A stretch of DNA of 64,000 bases from Maricaulis virginensis (GCF_027922185.1 NZ_BSFE01000012.1:43768-107767); one strand, 5' to 3'. Numbered from the stretch's first letter, positions 42,618 through 50,840 are shown. A program made the numbers and translations. The notes: generated by a model not told the origin, from the letters alone.

Positions 42618-43210
42618 GATCCGAATTCCGCCGCGATCATCGCAGCCAGGGCCCGGGCGCGATGGCTGAGTTGGCGTTTTTCCTCGGGCGCCATCTCGCC
42701 GAAGGTGCGGCGCTCGCCCGCCGGGCAGAAGACCGGGTCATAGCCGAACCCGCCCTTACCGCGCGGCGGCCAGATGATCGTGCCCGCCACTTCGCCGCGA
42801 TAACGGCTGATCGATCCGTCAGGCCGGGCGAGGGCAATCACGCTGACAAAGCGCGCCGTACGGTCGGCCGCCTCGCCCAGTTCGTCATGCACCCGCTGCA
42901 TGGCCCGGCCGAAATCGCGCGGCTCGCCGGCCCAGCGGGCGGAATAGATGCCGGGCGCCCCGTCCAGCGCATCGACGGACAGTCCGGAATCATCCGCCAG
43001 GCAGGTGAGGCCCGTCGCCTCGCAGGCGGCCCGCGCCTTGAGCGCAGCATTACCCTCGAATGTCGGCTCGGTTTCTTCGGGTTCAGGAAGGTCAAGTTCA
43101 ACAGCGCTTTTCAGGGCGATCCCGCGGGGTGCGAGAATGTCCCGCAACTCCTTGATCTTGCCCGCATTATGGCTTGCGAGAACCCAGGTTTCACCGTCTG
43201 AAATCGCCAT
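42614..43210 (-). CDS. rdgB: XTP/dITP diphosphatase (RdgB/HAM1)
   Basis: RdgB (198 aa) hydrolyses non-canonical purine NTPs to keep them out of DNA. Motifs: VLASHNAGKIKEL near residue 10, LADDSGLSVDALDGAPGIYSAR near 70-91, GFGYDPVF near 155 and SHRARAL at the end. It is usually adjacent to rph in alphaproteobacteria; here a foreign-looking small module intervenes. Confidence 0.96.
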   Translation of the reverse strand: MAISDGETWVLASHNAGKIKELRDILAPRGIALKSAVELDLPEPEETEPTFEGNAALKARAACEATGLTCLADDSGLSVDALDGAPGIYSARWAGEPRDFGRAMQRVHDELGEAADRTARFVSVIALARPDGSISRYRGEVAGTIIWPPRGKGGFGYDPVFCPAGERRTFGEMAPEEKRQLSHRARALAAMIAAEFGS

Positions 43211-43246
43211 TATTCCGGTCCTCTTTTATCGCCTTTCGAAAAATTC

Positions 43247-43263
43247 ATATCGAAAAACGATAT
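43247..43263. promoter_or_regulatory. Inverted repeat operator candidate 1
   Basis: ATATCG-AAAAA-CGATAT, a 6-bp perfect inverted repeat with a 5-nt spacer, in the rdgB/small-ORF divergent region. It shares the TATCG half-site with the palindrome at 43291-43304 and with a single half-site at 43227-43231. Confidence 0.5.
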
Positions 43264-43270
43264 TTTTCGC

Positions 43271-43299
43271 TTGCGCACCCGCCGCCTCTCGTTTATCGA
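43271..43299 (+). promoter_or_regulatory. Possible promoter of the DUF2975/XRE module
   Basis: TTGCGC (43271-43276), 17-bp spacer, TATCGA (43294-43299). The -10 match is only partial, but it is overlapped by the palindrome at 43291-43304, the arrangement expected for a repressed promoter. Confidence 0.35.
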
Positions 43300-43304
43300 T
43301 AAAC
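43291..43304. promoter_or_regulatory. 14-bp perfect palindrome, operator candidate 2
   Basis: GTTTATCGATAAAC is a perfect 14-bp palindrome, A/T-rich in GC-rich surroundings. It lies 82 nt upstream of the 38-aa ORF and is the strongest candidate binding site for the XRE regulator encoded downstream. Confidence 0.55.
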
Positions 43305-43385
43305 AACAAGGACGGGAGACACCGTCCCGCGTACCACGAATGACAACGGTAATTGGTCAGATTAAAGCAGAAAGGAAACAGTCAA

Positions 43386-43502
43386 ATGGTCAGGTCCGGA
43401 AATTCGAGCATGCAGGTCGTCGCGTCCATCGCGGTCAATGCCATGCTGCTGATCTCGGTTGCGGCCGGCGCGTTCTACGCGATTGCACCGGTTGCTGCAT
43501 GA
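43386..43502 (+). CDS. Small hydrophobic membrane peptide (38 aa)
   Basis: A 38-aa ORF opening MVRSGNSSMQVVASIAV, with one predicted transmembrane helix covering about residues 11-33 (IAVNAMLLISVAAGAFYAIA). AAAGGAAA lies 8-9 nt before the ATG. It is too small for most gene finders. It is transcribed in the same direction as the DUF2975 and XRE genes, 87 nt before the former. It could be a regulatory peptide or toxin-like peptide, or a chance ORF; I recognise no family. Confidence 0.5.
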   Translation: MVRSGNSSMQVVASIAVNAMLLISVAAGAFYAIAPVAA

Positions 43503-43589
43503 TTGCTACTGACGGGTGAGGCCTGACGGGCGGACGCGCCGCTCACAGGCCTCATTCGCAAGCCGCATTGCCTATGGGAAGGGGCGGGC

Positions 43590-44138
43590 ATGAAAACACT
43601 GGGCCAAGGATCGCTCGCATCCATTGTGAAGATCATCCTGGATGTCGTCTGGTATCTGGGCTGGGTCCTTTTGAGTTTCGCCGCGCTGGTCCTGCTGGCT
43701 GCCGCTGCCACGCTCGTCATGGATTTCCTCGGCTATTCGCCGGGTGTTGTCACAGAGCTTTTCCAGTCGATCCGCGAACACGGCTGGCTTTTCCCGCTGC
43801 TGGTCACCGAGATCATCGCGTTCATGATCGTGATCGACCGGCTGCGCCGCATTTCCTCGACCCTGATCGCGGGCGACCCCTTTGTGCCGGAAAATGCCGG
43901 GCATCTGCGGGTCATTGCGATCGCCATCGCCGGCTACCAGGTTCTGCGTCACGTCACGCAGGGGGCCGTTGCGATGCTGCTGACCATGATGGACCAGCCC
44001 GTTCTGGGCGGTCTGGAACTCACGGCGACGGCGAATATCGACCTGGGCGCCTGGTTCGCGGTGGTCGCGCTGCTGGTACTCGCGGAGATCTTCCGCGAAG
44101 GTGCGAAAATGCGCCAAGAACAGAAACTCACGATTTAG
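43590..44138 (+). CDS. DUF2975 membrane protein
   Basis: A 182-aa protein with four transmembrane helices: VVWYLGWVLLSFAALVLLAA, WLFPLLVTEIIAFMIVI, a weak one around IAIAIAGYQVLRHVT, and AWFAVVALLVLAEIFREG. The segment RRISSTLIAGDPFVPENAGHLRVIA is typical of DUF2975. This family is regularly encoded with a small YozG-like XRE regulator, as here (13 nt downstream). Function unknown. GGGCGG lies before the ATG. Confidence 0.88.
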   Translation: MKTLGQGSLASIVKIILDVVWYLGWVLLSFAALVLLAAAATLVMDFLGYSPGVVTELFQSIREHGWLFPLLVTEIIAFMIVIDRLRRISSTLIAGDPFVPENAGHLRVIAIAIAGYQVLRHVTQGAVAMLLTMMDQPVLGGLELTATANIDLGAWFAVVALLVLAEIFREGAKMRQEQKLTI

Positions 44139-44151
44139 GGAGGCGCCATTC

Positions 44152-44388
44152 ATGCCCATTCGCGTCACCCTGGACCGTATGCTCCTTGAGCGCCGCATGT
44201 CGCTGACCGAATTGTGCGACCGTGTCGGCATCACCATGGCCAACCTGTCCATCCTCAAGACGGGCAAGGCCAAGGCCGTGCGCTTCTCCACGCTGGAGGC
44301 GCTGTGCCGCGAACTCGACTGCCAGCCGGGCGACCTGCTGAGCTTCGATGATGACGAGGATGAAGACGGCCGCGACGCCGCCGAATAG
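44152..44388 (+). CDS. YozG-like XRE/Cro regulator
   Basis: A 78-aa single-domain helix-turn-helix protein. DRMLLERRMSLTELCDRVGI and MANLSILKTGKAKAVRFSTL cover the HTH, then CRELDCQPGDLL, the hallmark of YozG-type regulators that accompany DUF2975 proteins. The tail is acidic. GGGAGG precedes the ATG by 8 nt. It probably binds the TATCG-type palindromes upstream of the module (inference). Confidence 0.88.
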   Translation: MPIRVTLDRMLLERRMSLTELCDRVGITMANLSILKTGKAKAVRFSTLEALCRELDCQPGDLLSFDDDEDEDGRDAAE

Positions 44389-44753
44389 GCGCGGAAGGCC
44401 TCGGCAGAACACGAAACTTCGCCGTCCCTCATACCGGCGAAGCAGACGGCGGGGGTGGGCCTGCACGGAAGACCCTCCCTCACGGAAGGGGCCCTTCCCA
44501 AAGAGCCCGTGCGGGCCATTTCCAGCCCCCCAGCGCACTCCCGCCGTCTGTCTCTTGCTAGCAATTTGCCGCAATTTCCGAAGGATAACGCCACCGGCCG
44601 CGCTGGCAAGCGCGTTGACCCCACACCGCTTTCCCCGGACCCCGTTCCGGGGCCCGGCATACGAAGGCATTTGTGCTCAGTTTGTCAGCAGTCACAGGGC
44701 CGGAATGCGCTGTGCGCCTCCGGGGAAACCGGTCCAAGGATGGGTCGCGGGCG
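44389..44753. other. 365-nt non-coding stretch between XRE gene and rph
   Basis: No convincing gene. It contains a hairpin just after the XRE stop (CTTCGCCG 44417-44424 with CGGCGAAG 44435-44442, no T tail) and one copy of the CCCCGGA...TCCGGGG palindromic repeat at 44633-44652. The 16-mer ACCGCTTTCCCCGGAC at 44625-44640 recurs at 63905-63920. Confidence 0.6.
44633..44652. repeat. CCCCGGA/TCCGGGG palindromic intergenic repeat, copy 1
   Basis: CCCCGGA-CCCCGT-TCCGGGG: 7-bp arms around 6 nt. It shares core and flank with copies at 63590, 63694 and 63913. Confidence 0.7.
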
Positions 44754-45470
44754 CTACCCCTTCAACGCCGCCAGCTGAGCGGCGCACAGATCGGTCACGC
44801 CGGCCTTGGCGAGGGCGAAGAGTTCGTGGAAATCGCTTTCCGGGATCGGCTTGTCCTCGGCGGTCGCCTGGATCTCGACAATACCGCCGGTATTGGTGAG
44901 GACGAAATTGGCGTCGGCTGCGGCGCGGCGGTCTTCCTCGTATTCCAGGTCGAGGCGGGTTTCCCCGTCGATCACACCGCAGGAAATCGCGGCGAGCTGG
45001 CCATGCACCGGATCGGCTTTCAGCAGGCCTTCCTCGATCAGATAGCCGGTGGCCTGTTTCAGGGCCACCCAGGCGCCGGTGATGGCCGCTGTGCGGGTGC
45101 CGCCATCGGCCTGGATGACATCGCAGTCGACGGTGATCTGGCGTTCGCCCAGCGCCTTGAGGTCGACCACGGCCCGCAGGGAGCGGCCGATCAGGCGCTG
45201 GATTTCCTGCGTGCGGCCGGACTGTTTGCCCGCCGCCGCCTCGCGGCGTCCCCGGGTGTGCGTGGCACGTGGCAGCATGCCGTATTCCGCCGTCACCCAG
45301 CCCTTGCCGCCACCGCGCAGCCAGGGCGGGACGCTGTCTTCGATGCTCGCCGTGCACAGCACGTGCGTGCCGCCGAAGCGGGCCATGCAGGAGCCTTCGG
45401 CATAGACGGAAACACCGGCTTCCAGGCTGATCTCGCGCAGTGCGTCGCGGGCGCGTCCGAAGGGTCTCAT
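44754..45470 (-). CDS. rph: Ribonuclease PH
   Basis: RNase PH (238 aa) trims tRNA 3' ends phosphorolytically. MRPFGRARDALREISLEAGV opens the protein; GWVTAEYGMLPRATHTR near residues 56-72, RSLRAVVDLKALGER near 95 and DCDVIQADGGTRTAAITG near 115-132 are family landmarks. GGAG lies 6 nt before the ATG. It is divergent from hrcA. Confidence 0.97.
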   Translation of the reverse strand: MRPFGRARDALREISLEAGVSVYAEGSCMARFGGTHVLCTASIEDSVPPWLRGGGKGWVTAEYGMLPRATHTRGRREAAAGKQSGRTQEIQRLIGRSLRAVVDLKALGERQITVDCDVIQADGGTRTAAITGAWVALKQATGYLIEEGLLKADPVHGQLAAISCGVIDGETRLDLEYEEDRRAAADANFVLTNTGGIVEIQATAEDKPIPESDFHELFALAKAGVTDLCAAQLAALKG

Positions 45471-45597
45471 GCATTTCTCCACGTCTTGATACCGGCCGCT
45501 CCTAGCGGCATGTGCGCATCGCTTCAAGCGCCGCGGCAGGGATCGCAGACAGGAATAGAGAATTGAACCGGCGCAAAGCGGAGATTAATTGAATGGC

Positions 45598-46668
45598 ATG
45601 GCTGATACGCGACCCGAATCGACCCTGGCCGCCCTGGACGGACGGATGCGCACGATCTTCCGCGAGATCGTGGAAGCCTATCTGCGCTCCGGCGAGCCGG
45701 TCGGTTCGCGCACGCTGTCGCAGACCGGCAATCTGTCGCTGTCGCCGGCCTCGATCCGCAACACCATGTCCGACCTGGCCCAGATGGGCCTTCTGACCGC
45801 ACCCCATTCCAGCGCCGGCCGCATGCCCACCCATGCCGGTCTGCGCCTGTTCGTCGACGGACTGTTGCAGGTCGGCCAGCTGACCGAGGACGAGCGCAAG
45901 GCGATCGAGGGCAAGGTGACCCGCTCGGGCCGCACCCAGCAGGACCTTCTGTCGGAAGCCTCATCCCTGCTGTCGGGCCTGGCAGGCGGGGCCGGCCTGG
46001 TTGTCACGCCCAAGCGCGAGGCACCGCTGCGGCATGTCGAATTCGTGCCGCTCTCGCCGCAGGAAGTGCTCGCCGTGCTCGTTTTCGAGGACGGCACGGT
46101 GGAGAACCGGCTGATGCGCGCACCGGACGGCATGCCGCCGGTGACGCTGATCGAGGCCGGCAATTATCTTTCGGCCCGGCTGAAGGGGCGCTCCCTCGCC
46201 GAGGCGCGCAAGGCGATCGAGGCCGAGATCGCCCAGCGCCGCTCCCAGCTGGACAGTGCCGCAGAAGACCTGGTCAAGCAGGGCCTGGCCGACTGGTCCG
46301 GCGGCTCGGCCGAGCGCGCCCTGATCGTGCGCGGCCAGGCCCGGCTGCTGGAAAGCGTCGATGCGGCAGGCGATCTCGAGCGGATCCGGCTGCTGTTCGA
46401 GGACATCGAACGCAAGGAAGAGCTGATCACCCTGCTGGACAAGGCCCGCGACGGCGATGGCGTGCGCCTGTTCATCGGCGCCGAGAACCCGCTTTTCAGT
46501 CTGTCGGGTTCAAGCGTGATCGTGGCTCCCTATATGAATTCCGACCAGGAAATCATCGGGGCGCTGGGTGTAATTGGCCCCACCCGTTTGAACTATGCGC
46601 GTGTTATCCCCCTTGTCGACTACACCGCCCGTGTCGTCGGACAGATCCTCGACGGCACGCGATCTTGA
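45598..46668 (+). CDS. hrcA: Heat-inducible transcription repressor HrcA
   Basis: HrcA (356 aa) represses class I heat-shock genes by binding CIRCE. The N-terminal winged helix has EAYLRSGEPVGSRTLSQ and SPASIRNTMSDLAQMGLL, followed by the GAF-like core and FIGAENPLFSLSGSSVIVAPY near 300. I use ATG 45598; a TTG at 45589 is nearer a GGAG and could be the real start. No CIRCE element is seen upstream here, so its targets (groESL) lie outside the window. grpE follows after 12 nt. Confidence 0.95.
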   Translation: MADTRPESTLAALDGRMRTIFREIVEAYLRSGEPVGSRTLSQTGNLSLSPASIRNTMSDLAQMGLLTAPHSSAGRMPTHAGLRLFVDGLLQVGQLTEDERKAIEGKVTRSGRTQQDLLSEASSLLSGLAGGAGLVVTPKREAPLRHVEFVPLSPQEVLAVLVFEDGTVENRLMRAPDGMPPVTLIEAGNYLSARLKGRSLAEARKAIEAEIAQRRSQLDSAAEDLVKQGLADWSGGSAERALIVRGQARLLESVDAAGDLERIRLLFEDIERKEELITLLDKARDGDGVRLFIGAENPLFSLSGSSVIVAPYMNSDQEIIGALGVIGPTRLNYARVIPLVDYTARVVGQILDGTRS

Positions 46669-46680
46669 GAGTGAAAGCGA

Positions 46681-47328
46681 ATGAGCGAGACCGAAAACAG
46701 CAAGCCTGAAGACAACGGCCAGCCCGAGACGGAAGACGCCGCCGCGACCCCGCAAGCGGGCGCGGAGGACACGGCCGGCGAGACCGGTGCCGATGCGTCG
46801 CCGGACGATGCGATCGTGAAGCTGACGGCCGAGCTGGATTCCATGCGCGACAAGCTGTTGCGCGCCCTGGCCGAGGCCGAGAATACCCGCCGCCGGGCCG
46901 AGCGCGATGTCGCCGATGCCCGCAGCTATGCGGTATCCAGCTTCGCCAAGGACATGCTGGACGTGTCCGACAATCTGTCGCGGGCGGTCGGCGCCGTCGA
47001 TCCCGCGACGCTGGACGGCGCACCGGACGCGGTGAAGAACCTCGTCGAAGGGGTGGCGATGACCGAGAAGGCCCTGCTCTCCAAGATGGAGCGGCATGGC
47101 GTGAAGAAGGTCGATCCCCAGCCGGGTGACGCCTTCGACCCGCACCGCCACCAGGCCGTCGCCCAGATCCCGTCCGACCAGCCCAATGGCCGCATCGCCT
47201 CGGTGATGCAGACCGGTTTCGTGATCGGCGAACGCACCCTGCGCGCCGCCATGGTTGCCGTCTCGGCGGGCAATCCGTCCGGCGACGGCAATACGTCAGG
47301 CGGTAACGGCGTCGACGTCACCGCCTGA
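46681..47328 (+). CDS. grpE: Nucleotide exchange factor GrpE
   Basis: GrpE (215 aa) exchanges ADP on DnaK. A charged N-terminal region leads into the long helix (KLTAELDSMRDKLLRALAEAENTRRRAERDV), then the beta domain with GVKKVDPQPGDAFDPHRHQAV near 140-160 and NGRIASVMQTGFVIGERTLRAAMV. It is coupled with hrcA as usual; DnaK and DnaJ are encoded about 5.5 kb downstream. Confidence 0.97.
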   Translation: MSETENSKPEDNGQPETEDAAATPQAGAEDTAGETGADASPDDAIVKLTAELDSMRDKLLRALAEAENTRRRAERDVADARSYAVSSFAKDMLDVSDNLSRAVGAVDPATLDGAPDAVKNLVEGVAMTEKALLSKMERHGVKKVDPQPGDAFDPHRHQAVAQIPSDQPNGRIASVMQTGFVIGERTLRAAMVAVSAGNPSGDGNTSGGNGVDVTA

Positions 47329-47354
47329 CGGGACATCGCATCAACAACACCCGT

Positions 47355-47389
47355 TTTCGCCGCGCCCCCTCGCAAGGGGCGCGGCGAAA
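47355..47389. terminator. 14-bp hairpin after grpE
   Basis: TTTCGCCGCGCCCC (47355-47368) and its perfect complement (47376-47389), loop 7. There is no T tail on the plus strand, so it may be a transcript-stabilising hairpin or factor-dependent stop rather than a classic intrinsic terminator. Confidence 0.55.
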
Positions 47390-47427
47390 GTCCATGATGA
47401 GCCCGTCATGAAACGGGGTTGAAAATC

Positions 47428-48960
47428 ATGTCGATGCTGCCGCAATGGGCAATGGACGCGCTGAACATCCTGACCCAGCTCCTTGTGCTGGCGCTGGGCG
47501 CCGCGGCGCTGGCGATGATCGTCATGTACATCATTGATCGCGCCCAGACCGCCGATGCGGTGCGCCGCAACTACCCGCTGGTCGGCCGCTTCCGGAACCT
47601 GTTCACGACGCTGGGCGAGTTCTTCCGCCAGTATTTCTTCGCCATGGACCGCGAGGAACTGCCCTTCAACCGGGCGGAGCGCGACTGGGTCTACCGGTCG
47701 GCCCAGGGCGAGGGCGGCACCGTGCCCTTCGGCTCCACCAAGCCGATGGACAAGGCCGGCACGGCGCTCTTCGTCAATTGCGCCTTTCCGCTGCTCGACG
47801 ATCATGCCGCCGCCACCGAACCCCTGCGCATCGGACCGCACGCCCGCCACCCCTATGATGCGCCCTCCTTCTTCAATATTTCCGGCATGAGCTATGGGGC
47901 ACTGTCGAAACCCGCGGTGCAGGCCCTGTCGCGCGGCGCGGCGAAGGCCGGGATCTGGCTGAACACCGGCGAGGGCGGGCTCTCGCCCTGGCATCTGGAG
48001 GGCGGCTGCGACATCGTCTTCCAGATCGGTACCGCCAAGTATGGCGTGCGCAATGCGGCCGGCGGGCTGGATGATCAGCGCCTGCGCGACATGGCCGATA
48101 TCGATGCGGTGAAGATGTTCGAGCTGAAGCTTTCCCAGGGCGCCAAGCCGGGCAAGGGCGGCATCCTGCCGGCCGAGAAGGTGTCGGCGGAAGTCGCGGA
48201 GATCCGGGGCATTCCGGTCGGCGAGGCCTCGATCTCGCCGAACCGGCATCCCGAATTCGACGATGTCGACGGCCTGCTCGACATGATCGGGCATATCCGC
48301 GAGGTCACCGGCAAGCCGGTGGGGCTGAAGGCGGTGATCGGCGCCCATGGCTGGATCGAGGACATGTGCGAGGCGGTCACACGCCGCGGCACGGAGAGCG
48401 CGCCGGATTTCTTCACCATCGACAGCGGCGATGGCGGCACCGGCGCGGCGCCGATGGCGCTGATGGACAATGTCGGCCTGACGATCCGCGAAAGCCTGCC
48501 CATGGTGGTCGATATTCTCGAGCGCTACGGCCTGCGCGGCCGGGTGCGGGTGATCGCGACGGGCAAGCTGCTGCTGCCGGGTGCCGTGGCCTGGGCGCTG
48601 GCAGCCGGTGCCGATTTCGTCCAGTGCGGCCGCGGCTTCATGTTTTCGCTGGGCTGCATCCAGGCGATGAAGTGCCACCGCAATACCTGCCCGACCGGTG
48701 TCACCACGCACGACAAACGCCTGCAGCGCGGCCTCGTCGTCACCGACAAGGCCGAACGCGTCGCCCGCTATGCCGACACGATCCGGAGCCATGTCGAGAT
48801 GATCGCGCATTCCTGCGGTGTCGCCGAGCCGCGGCAATTGCGCCGCAAGCATGTGCGCATCGTCCAGGAAAACGGCCGTTCGCTGCCGATGAGTGTGATC
48901 GACTTCATGCCGCCGCCCGATGGCCGCAACCGGCCCGGCGACATGCCTTCCCAGCCCTAG
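47428..48960 (+). CDS. FMN-binding glutamate synthase-family protein
   Basis: A 510-aa protein resembling the central/FMN domain of glutamate synthase large subunit, with an N-terminal membrane anchor (ALNILTQLLVLALGAAALAM). SFFNISGMSYGALSKPAVQALSRGA near 150 and SGDGGTGAAPMALMDNVGL near 335 match the FMN site; Cys ligands resembling those of the 3Fe-4S cluster are in GFMFSLGCIQAMKCHRNTCPTG (about 415-430, split here for length). The amidotransferase domain is missing, so it is not a full GltB; the in vivo reaction is unknown. Confidence 0.88.
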   Translation: MSMLPQWAMDALNILTQLLVLALGAAALAMIVMYIIDRAQTADAVRRNYPLVGRFRNLFTTLGEFFRQYFFAMDREELPFNRAERDWVYRSAQGEGGTVPFGSTKPMDKAGTALFVNCAFPLLDDHAAATEPLRIGPHARHPYDAPSFFNISGMSYGALSKPAVQALSRGAAKAGIWLNTGEGGLSPWHLEGGCDIVFQIGTAKYGVRNAAGGLDDQRLRDMADIDAVKMFELKLSQGAKPGKGGILPAEKVSAEVAEIRGIPVGEASISPNRHPEFDDVDGLLDMIGHIREVTGKPVGLKAVIGAHGWIEDMCEAVTRRGTESAPDFFTIDSGDGGTGAAPMALMDNVGLTIRESLPMVVDILERYGLRGRVRVIATGKLLLPGAVAWALAAGADFVQCGRGFMFSLGCIQAMKCHRNTCPTGVTTHDKRLQRGLVVTDKAERVARYADTIRSHVEMIAHSCGVAEPRQLRRKHVRIVQENGRSLPMSVIDFMPPPDGRNRPGDMPSQP

Positions 48961-48973
48961 CAGGACCCTGGCG

Positions 48974-49309
48974 GTGACCCTCCTTGCGCTGCGCCTGATG
49001 CATACGGCCGTGTTCGCACTCTGCCTCACCTGTCTGGGCCTGATCGCGCATTATGATCTGACAGGACGGGGTCTGGTGCCGGCTCTGTGGGCTCTGCTGC
49101 CGCCGGCACTGGTGGGTCTGGGACTTCTGCTCAATCGCGGCGAATGCATCCTGCAGAGCTGGGCCAGGCAGCTCACCGGCAGCGGCGAGGCCTGGGCGCG
49201 CGACGTTTTCTTCCTGCCGGAAAGCTGGGCGCTGCGGACGGTGCCGGTCATGCTGCCGCTGTCGCTGGTGCTGATCGCGGCCATGCCGGCCCGCTATCTC
49301 GCGGGATGA
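48974..49309 (+). CDS. Small integral membrane protein
   Basis: A 111-aa protein starting at GTG (AGGA 8 nt upstream), only 13 nt after the flavoprotein gene. Three hydrophobic segments: RLMHTAVFALCLTCLGLIA, ALWALLPPALVGLGLLL and VPVMLPLSLVLIAAMP. Between them ECILQSWARQLTG and FFLPESWALR are polar. It resembles small DUF2784-like membrane proteins, but I cannot place it firmly. Confidence 0.6.
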   Translation: MTLLALRLMHTAVFALCLTCLGLIAHYDLTGRGLVPALWALLPPALVGLGLLLNRGECILQSWARQLTGSGEAWARDVFFLPESWALRTVPVMLPLSLVLIAAMPARYLAG

Positions 49310-49387
49310 CCAAAGCGTAACGGGTGTGACACGGGCCCGACAGGCCGCCTGCCGTCAGGATGCTCCGGCAAAATCAGGGGGAATGGC

Positions 49388-50305
49388 ATGCTGGGACTGA
49401 TCGTACTTCTCGCGCTCGAGGCACCGCCGGCGGAACCGCTGGCGCTCTACGCCCGGGCGCGCGAAACCGTCGAAACCCATGGCGACGCACTCTGGCCGGG
49501 CCTCGCCGACGCGCCCTTCCGGATGCTGCTGAATGATGGCGAACGGGAGTTTCTGGTCTGCGGCGGCACACCGGACGGGTTCGAACCGGCCGGGACGGAT
49601 CCCGCGACCGGCTGTTCCCTCTCTTGGCGCGATGCGCAGTTCGGGCCGAACCTGCTGGCCACCTTCCCGCTGTTCGGGGTCAGCACGATCGTGACCGGCA
49701 CGCCGGAAGAGACCGGACAGACCCCGCGCGCCTGGCAGCAGGTCGTGCTGCACGAGCACATGCACCAGTTCCAGGACACACATCCCGCTGCCAGCTATGC
49801 CGCCGTTCAGGCGCTTGACCTGCATGGCGGGGACGAGACCGGCATGTGGATGCTGAACTATCCCTTCCCCTACGCCGACCCGGCGACCGCGGAAGCCGGG
49901 CGCGCCCTGGCCGACGCGGCCCTGGCAGCGCTCGATGCAGAGCCGGACGGGTTCGACGCGGCCTTCGATACCTATGCCGCCGCCCGCGCAGCTTTCACCG
50001 CCGGCCTGTCGGACGCCGATGGGCGCTATTATGAATTCCAGGTCTGGAAAGAGGGGGTTGCGCGCTGGACCGAGCTGGCACTGGCCCGGCTCGAGGGCGA
50101 CGCCGAAGAGACCGCACGCCAGGAAGCCCGGCTGCGCCAGGAATTGCGCGAACTGTCACTGCCGGACTGGCAGCGCGTCGCCTTTTACGCGCTGGGCTCG
50201 GCCGATGCCGAGCTGCTCGAACGCCGGGGTGCTGCCTGGCGGGAAGCCTATTTCGACCACCCCTTCCGGCTCGGCACCCATTTTGTCTCTGCCGGCGCCC
50301 GCTGA
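49388..50305 (+). CDS. Putative secreted zinc peptidase (HExxH protein)
   Basis: A 305-aa protein with a short hydrophobic N terminus (MLGLIVLLALEAPPAEP), possibly a signal peptide. It has VVLHEHMHQFQDTHP near residues 119-133, an HExxH zinc motif in a hydrophobic helix. About 100 residues on, YYEFQVWKEGVARWTELAL offers glutamates that could be the third ligand, as in gluzincins. I do not recognise a named family. It converges with the glycine-zipper lipoprotein pair. Confidence 0.65.
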   Translation: MLGLIVLLALEAPPAEPLALYARARETVETHGDALWPGLADAPFRMLLNDGEREFLVCGGTPDGFEPAGTDPATGCSLSWRDAQFGPNLLATFPLFGVSTIVTGTPEETGQTPRAWQQVVLHEHMHQFQDTHPAASYAAVQALDLHGGDETGMWMLNYPFPYADPATAEAGRALADAALAALDAEPDGFDAAFDTYAAARAAFTAGLSDADGRYYEFQVWKEGVARWTELALARLEGDAEETARQEARLRQELRELSLPDWQRVAFYALGSADAELLERRGAAWREAYFDHPFRLGTHFVSAGAR

Positions 50306-50323
50306 GCCGGCGCCGGCAGAGAC
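50285..50323. terminator. 15-bp perfect hairpin between convergent genes
   Basis: GTCTCTGCCGGCGCC (50285-50299) pairs perfectly with 50309-50323, loop 9. It overlaps the last codons of the peptidase gene and ends 15 nt from the lipoprotein stop. No T tract follows on either strand. Confidence 0.6.
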
Positions 50324-50337
50324 CTGTATCGACCAGA

Positions 50338-50685
50338 CTAGCAGGCGCGGTACTCGCCATTGCGCCAGTAGGTGCAGCCGTCGCGCTCGTCGACATAGTA
50401 TTCGCGGCGTGCACGCTCGTCATAATAGAGGCGGGAATGGCTGGGATTGTTCTGGTTCCAGGCGCAGCCGCCCTGGGACCGGCATCCGGCATAGGCACCG
50501 CCCGCCGCACCGATCACGCCACCGATGATGGCGCCGGTCTCGGCATCGCCGGACCCGGTATTATTGCCGATGATGGCGCCCGCCGCCGCGCCCAGCGCGC
50601 CGCCGGTGATCGCCCCCTGGGTGGTGGCCCCGCAGGCCGTCAGGCCCAGTGCGAGAACACTCACTGCAAACGCTTTCGAGATCAT
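50338..50685 (-). CDS. Glycine-zipper lipoprotein, copy 1
   Basis: A 115-aa lipoprotein: MISKAFAVSVLALGLTAC gives a lipobox (Cys18). The Gly-rich helix pair (GALGAAAGAIIGNNTGSGDAE, split as seen, then GAIIGGVIGAAGGAYAG) is a glycine-zipper membrane-spanning motif. The C-terminal Cys-containing module ends in RDGCTYWRNGEYRAC. The gene at 50882 encodes a full-length paralogue with the identical last 15 residues, so the pair is a tandem duplication. Likely outer-membrane or periplasmic; function unknown. Confidence 0.82.
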   Translation of the reverse strand: MISKAFAVSVLALGLTACGATTQGAITGGALGAAAGAIIGNNTGSGDAETGAIIGGVIGAAGGAYAGCRSQGGCAWNQNNPSHSRLYYDERARREYYVDERDGCTYWRNGEYRAC

Positions 50686-50808
50686 GCTCGTCTCCCTGTC
50701 GCACCCGGCGCGGTCCGGCCATGTGCCGGGGCATCGCGAACGGGTGGAAAGGCCATTCTGCCCGCAATTGCATGACTGCGCCATGAACCAGCAGGTCGCA
50801 GGGCGCAC

Positions 50809-50840
50809 AAAAAACGCCGGGAGCGGCAACTCCCGGCGTT
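50809..50840 (-). terminator. Intrinsic terminator after glycine-zipper copy 2
   Basis: On the minus strand AACGCCGGGAG (50840-50830), 6-nt loop, CTCCCGGCGTT (50823-50813), followed by TTTT. It separates the two paralogues, so each is probably a separate transcript. Confidence 0.85.

Noticed and set aside
43271..43519. 82-codon open frame over the small-peptide region
   Set aside because: Cys/Arg-rich, no ribosome-binding site; the 38-aa frame has a better site and a clear membrane helix.
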